Positions 61,867 to 64,000 of a DNA stretch of 64,000 bases are shown one piece after another. Under the pieces are notes generated by a model. That model was given only the letters and a program-made list of their open reading frames with translations. It made no database searches and was not told the DNA's origin. Position numbers and translations under genes: made by a program. Source of the stretch: Hoeflea sp. IMCC20628 (GTDB taxonomy: Bacteria > Pseudomonadota > Alphaproteobacteria > Rhizobiales > Rhizobiaceae); the NCBI RefSeq assembly GCF_001011155.1, contig NZ_CP011480.1:90072-154071 (forward strand), read 5' to 3'. The first letter of the stretch is position 1. The number at the start of each line of letters is the position of its first letter.

Positions 61867-62973
61867 TCATGTTTGCTGACGGGATTGCCTGAATTTCTCG
61901 ACAAGCTCAGGCAGTTGATCCGCAAGCCAATCGGCCAGACCAGGCGCTGCCTTCTCATTGAATTCCAGATTTGCCTTGCCGGACTTCAACCGCAATGCAC
62001 ACAGTTTGACACCATCTTTGTCTGCAACAATGCGCTCCGCCGGCGGGGCTTTGACCGTTTCCCGCTTGGACAGGCGCGCGAACATCATCTGAAACCGACT
62101 GTCTGATGGCGCGTCCCTGAACATCGCCAAGCCCGCTTCTTCGCGCGCCTTGGCTTCATCCGAAGCGCTGAGGAACAGTCCCGCCAGCGCCATCCAGCGC
62201 GGCCTACCGGTTTTGGGTGCGGGACCTATGCTGGCAATAACGTCCGGCGGTATCCGCTCGCTCACCTGCACCAAGCGGCTAAGCTCGGTCTTGTCCACAC
62301 CAAGCGCCGCCATGACTGTTGAGCGATCGTGCTCGGCAGCGATAAGAAGGCTGGCAAATCGCGCGCGCTCAATGAAGGAGAGATTGCGCCGTTCGGCATT
62401 TTCCCGGCCCTGCGCCAGTGTCAGCTCGATGTCCGTGAGCGGTTTGACCAGAGCCGATACCTGTAGACCCAGCTCTGCGGCTGCGGCCAGCCGGCGATGA
62501 CCATAGGCCAGCTGATACCAGCCCGCAGCGGCCTTATCAGCGTCCGGGTGCGGTCGCACCAGCACCGGCACCTGCTGGCCATCGTTACGGATGCTTTCTA
62601 TCAGTGCATCAAAATCGGGATCATCCGCCCGTCCGCGGGTCAACCGGTCGGCAATAGGGGCGGCAACAATGTGCCCCGGATCCAGCTCAACCAGATGCGC
62701 GCCGTCGGCAATCAACGCCCGTAAGCTGCGCGCATCTTCCGCCTCCCGCTGAAGATCGCCCAGGGCAAGGCCCATGGCCTTGACGGCCCCGGAACTGGTG
62801 CGCGGCGCTGGCTGCCCTATTTGCGATTGGTCGCCGCCCAAAGCGGCGGCCAGGTCTGTTTCCACTGCATTCGCATCTGAAGGCACCATAGGTAAGGCGT
62901 GATGTGCGTCTGCCGAACCGGGATTCGGTTTGGTCTCGAAAATCGAGCGGAGCTGATCCTTGCGTTTGCTCAT
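61867..62973 (-). CDS. repB: Plasmid partitioning protein RepB (ParB-like)
   Basis: The 368-residue protein has a ParB N-terminal domain (VPVLVRPHPDADKAAAGWYQ, LAYGHRRLAAAAELGLQVSA with the GHRR patch), NAERRNLSFIERARFASLLI and a helix-turn-helix near STVMAALGVDKTELSRLVQV. It binds parS and works with RepA to segregate the replicon. It is full length. Confidence 0.95.
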   Translation of the reverse strand: MSKRKDQLRSIFETKPNPGSADAHHALPMVPSDANAVETDLAAALGGDQSQIGQPAPRTSSGAVKAMGLALGDLQREAEDARSLRALIADGAHLVELDPGHIVAAPIADRLTRGRADDPDFDALIESIRNDGQQVPVLVRPHPDADKAAAGWYQLAYGHRRLAAAAELGLQVSALVKPLTDIELTLAQGRENAERRNLSFIERARFASLLIAAEHDRSTVMAALGVDKTELSRLVQVSERIPPDVIASIGPAPKTGRPRWMALAGLFLSASDEAKAREEAGLAMFRDAPSDSRFQMMFARLSKRETVKAPPAERIVADKDGVKLCALRLKSGKANLEFNEKAAPGLADWLADQLPELVEKFRQSRQQT

Positions 62974-63135
62974 CTCATATCCTCAATCTGATACCGGCTC
63001 ATGGTGCATTGTGTTTGGCCGAAGCCAACCCAAGCCAACATGAGACAGAATCAAAGCATGGTGAAAAAGCTTTCGCAAATATATTTGCGCGGCCATTGAT
63101 CCGAACCAATCGGGCAAAATCTGGAGAAACCAAAT
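62974..63135. other. repA-repB spacer
   Basis: About 160 bp, longer than in many repABC operons. It contains an imperfect direct pattern GGCCGAAGCCAACCCAAGCC, but no hairpin or palindrome matching parS. Confidence 0.4.
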
Positions 63136-64000
63136 TCATACCGCCCTCCCCCAGGCTTTAAGCAACAGGGCTTCCACTTCCGAGTTGACAGCTGTCAACG
63201 ATTCCATCGCCCGGTCATAAGTGGCGCGGGTAAAATTCTCCCGCCCGACCTCGTAAAGCGTCTGTTTCGTCAGCCCGGCATCGGAAATTGCAGTGGACTT
63301 GACCATCGGCGCTGTCAGCACCCGGTCGCCAAACTGACCACGCAAGAAAGCCGTGATCTGGGTCTGAGGCCCATCATTTGGCTCGTAGCGGGTGACGAGA
63401 TAGCGTAGAAAATCAAAATTCAGCTCCCCGCCGGCATCGCGCACCACTGCCAGCAAATCAGACGTCATGAACAAAAATTGGCTCATCGACGCAACATCCA
63501 GCATTTGCGGATGCACGGTGACCAAAACCGACGTGGCCGCACAGAGCGCGCCGAGGGTTAAGAACCCAAGCTGCGGTGGACAGTCGATCACCACCACATC
63601 GTAATCGTCAGCTACTTGGCTGAGTGCCGACTGAACGCGGGCAAAAAACATGTCACCCGCATCGCCACCTGCTCGGCCGGCCTGCCTGTCGGCAAGATGT
63701 TGCGGTGTCATATGCTCAAACTCTTGCAGCTCGAGATTGCCCGGCACCAGATCCAAACCGTCAACATAGGTTTTGCGAATGACCGAGGCCATCGGCACAC
63801 GTTCTTCATCATAGCGGATCGCACCAAACAAGGTATCATTGCCCTTGAGATCCAGTTCTGGCTGATAGCCGAACAATGCCGAGAGCGAGGCTTGAGGGTC
63901 AAGGTCGATCGCCAGCACCCGGTAGCCCTCAAGCGCCAGATGCTGTGCAAGATGCGCTGAGGTGGTGGTCTTGCCGGATCCACCCTTGAAATTGGTGATC
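63136..64000 (-). CDS. repA: Plasmid partitioning protein RepA (ParA-like), partial
   Basis: Reading from the window edge the minus strand shows FKGGSGKTTTSAHLAQHLAL (deviant Walker A), VLAIDLDPQASLSALFGYQP, VVVIDCPPQLGFLTLGAL and the C-terminal EVGRENFTRATYDRAMESLT. RepA is a ParA ATPase that moves RepB-bound plasmid DNA and represses the operon. About 110 N-terminal residues lie outside the window. Confidence 0.95.
   Translation of the reverse strand, partial: ITNFKGGSGKTTTSAHLAQHLALEGYRVLAIDLDPQASLSALFGYQPELDLKGNDTLFGAIRYDEERVPMASVIRKTYVDGLDLVPGNLELQEFEHMTPQHLADRQAGRAGGDAGDMFFARVQSALSQVADDYDVVVIDCPPQLGFLTLGALCAATSVLVTVHPQMLDVASMSQFLFMTSDLLAVVRDAGGELNFDFLRYLVTRYEPNDGPQTQITAFLRGQFGDRVLTAPMVKSTAISDAGLTKQTLYEVGRENFTRATYDRAMESLTAVNSEVEALLLKAWGRAV
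63184..63199. promoter_or_regulatory. parS-like centromere palindrome inside repA
   Basis: GTTGACAGCTGTCAAC is a perfect 16-bp palindrome that fits the repABC parS pattern GTT-N4-GC-N4-AAC. It lies within the last 20 codons of repA. No second copy was found in the window. Confidence 0.8.

Noticed and set aside
1..64000. CRISPR arrays and tRNA or rRNA genes
   Set aside because: No regularly spaced short repeats and no cloverleaf or rRNA-like segments were seen on reading through.

Overview
The window reads as part of a repABC-type plasmid (or chromid) of an alphaproteobacterium, most likely in the Rhizobiales. The right end carries repC, repB and the 3' part of repA in the usual A-B-C order on the minus strand. 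It also has a repB-repC spacer able to encode the counter-transcribed RNA and a perfect 16-bp parS-like palindrome. Gene families, GC-rich codon use and the very high insertion-sequence load fit a rhizobial accessory replicon. No tRNA, rRNA or CRISPR array was seen.

Layout. 0-9.1 kb: a partial IS91-type transposase with its tyrosine recombinase, a sulfate-activation pair (cysD and a fused cysN-cysC), then an IS5-type element, two tandem IS110-type elements and IS debris. 9.2-23.6 kb: a surface-polysaccharide locus. A leftward operon holds a GT61-like protein, an NDP-hexose 2,3-dehydratase (EvaA family) and a two-domain glycosyltransferase. A rightward series holds an acyltransferase, UDP-glucose dehydrogenase, a GT2 enzyme and rfbA-rfbC-rfbB-rfbD. 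An ISAs1 element sits exactly on the acyltransferase stop codon. 23.6-27.3 kb: nested IS elements (an IS630 inside an IS3, which has truncated an IS6 copy and another IS630). 27.3-28.9 kb: a polysaccharide ABC exporter (permease plus ATPase). 28.9-34.3 kb: a graveyard of IS pieces and broken genes, including a TIR-domain gene split by an IS256 element and an acetoacetyl-CoA synthetase tail.

34.4-35.1 kb: a Phd/PemK-like toxin-antitoxin pair. 35.8-45.8 kb: a well-preserved catabolic operon of solute-binding protein, enolase-superfamily enzyme, GMC dehydrogenase with its small subunit, two permeases, a GntR regulator, an ABC ATPase and an aldehyde dehydrogenase. It is preceded by a consensus promoter overlapped by a perfect palindrome, which suggests uptake and oxidative breakdown of a sugar, sugar acid or polyol under GntR control. 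45.9-55.6 kb: IS66, IS3, IS6, IS630 and IS1595 copies or fragments between AT-rich spacers. These spacers precede poorly known genes (a broken Sel1-repeat gene, a WGR-domain protein, orphans) and a ParDE-like pair. 56-59.4 kb: a large SNF2/SWIM helicase-like protein. 59.5-64 kb: IS6 and cupin-regulator fragments, then repCBA.

How it fits together. The polysaccharide genes can make dTDP-L-rhamnose and UDP-glucuronate. The EvaA-family dehydratase suggests that the dTDP-4-keto-6-deoxyglucose intermediate is also diverted to a 2-deoxysugar, which is unusual beside rml genes in a rhizobial locus. The ABC exporter, acyltransferase and PAPS-forming genes could export, acylate and sulfate the product, but that link is inference from proximity. 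Many insertions have readable target duplications, so the pre-insertion genes can be reconstructed.
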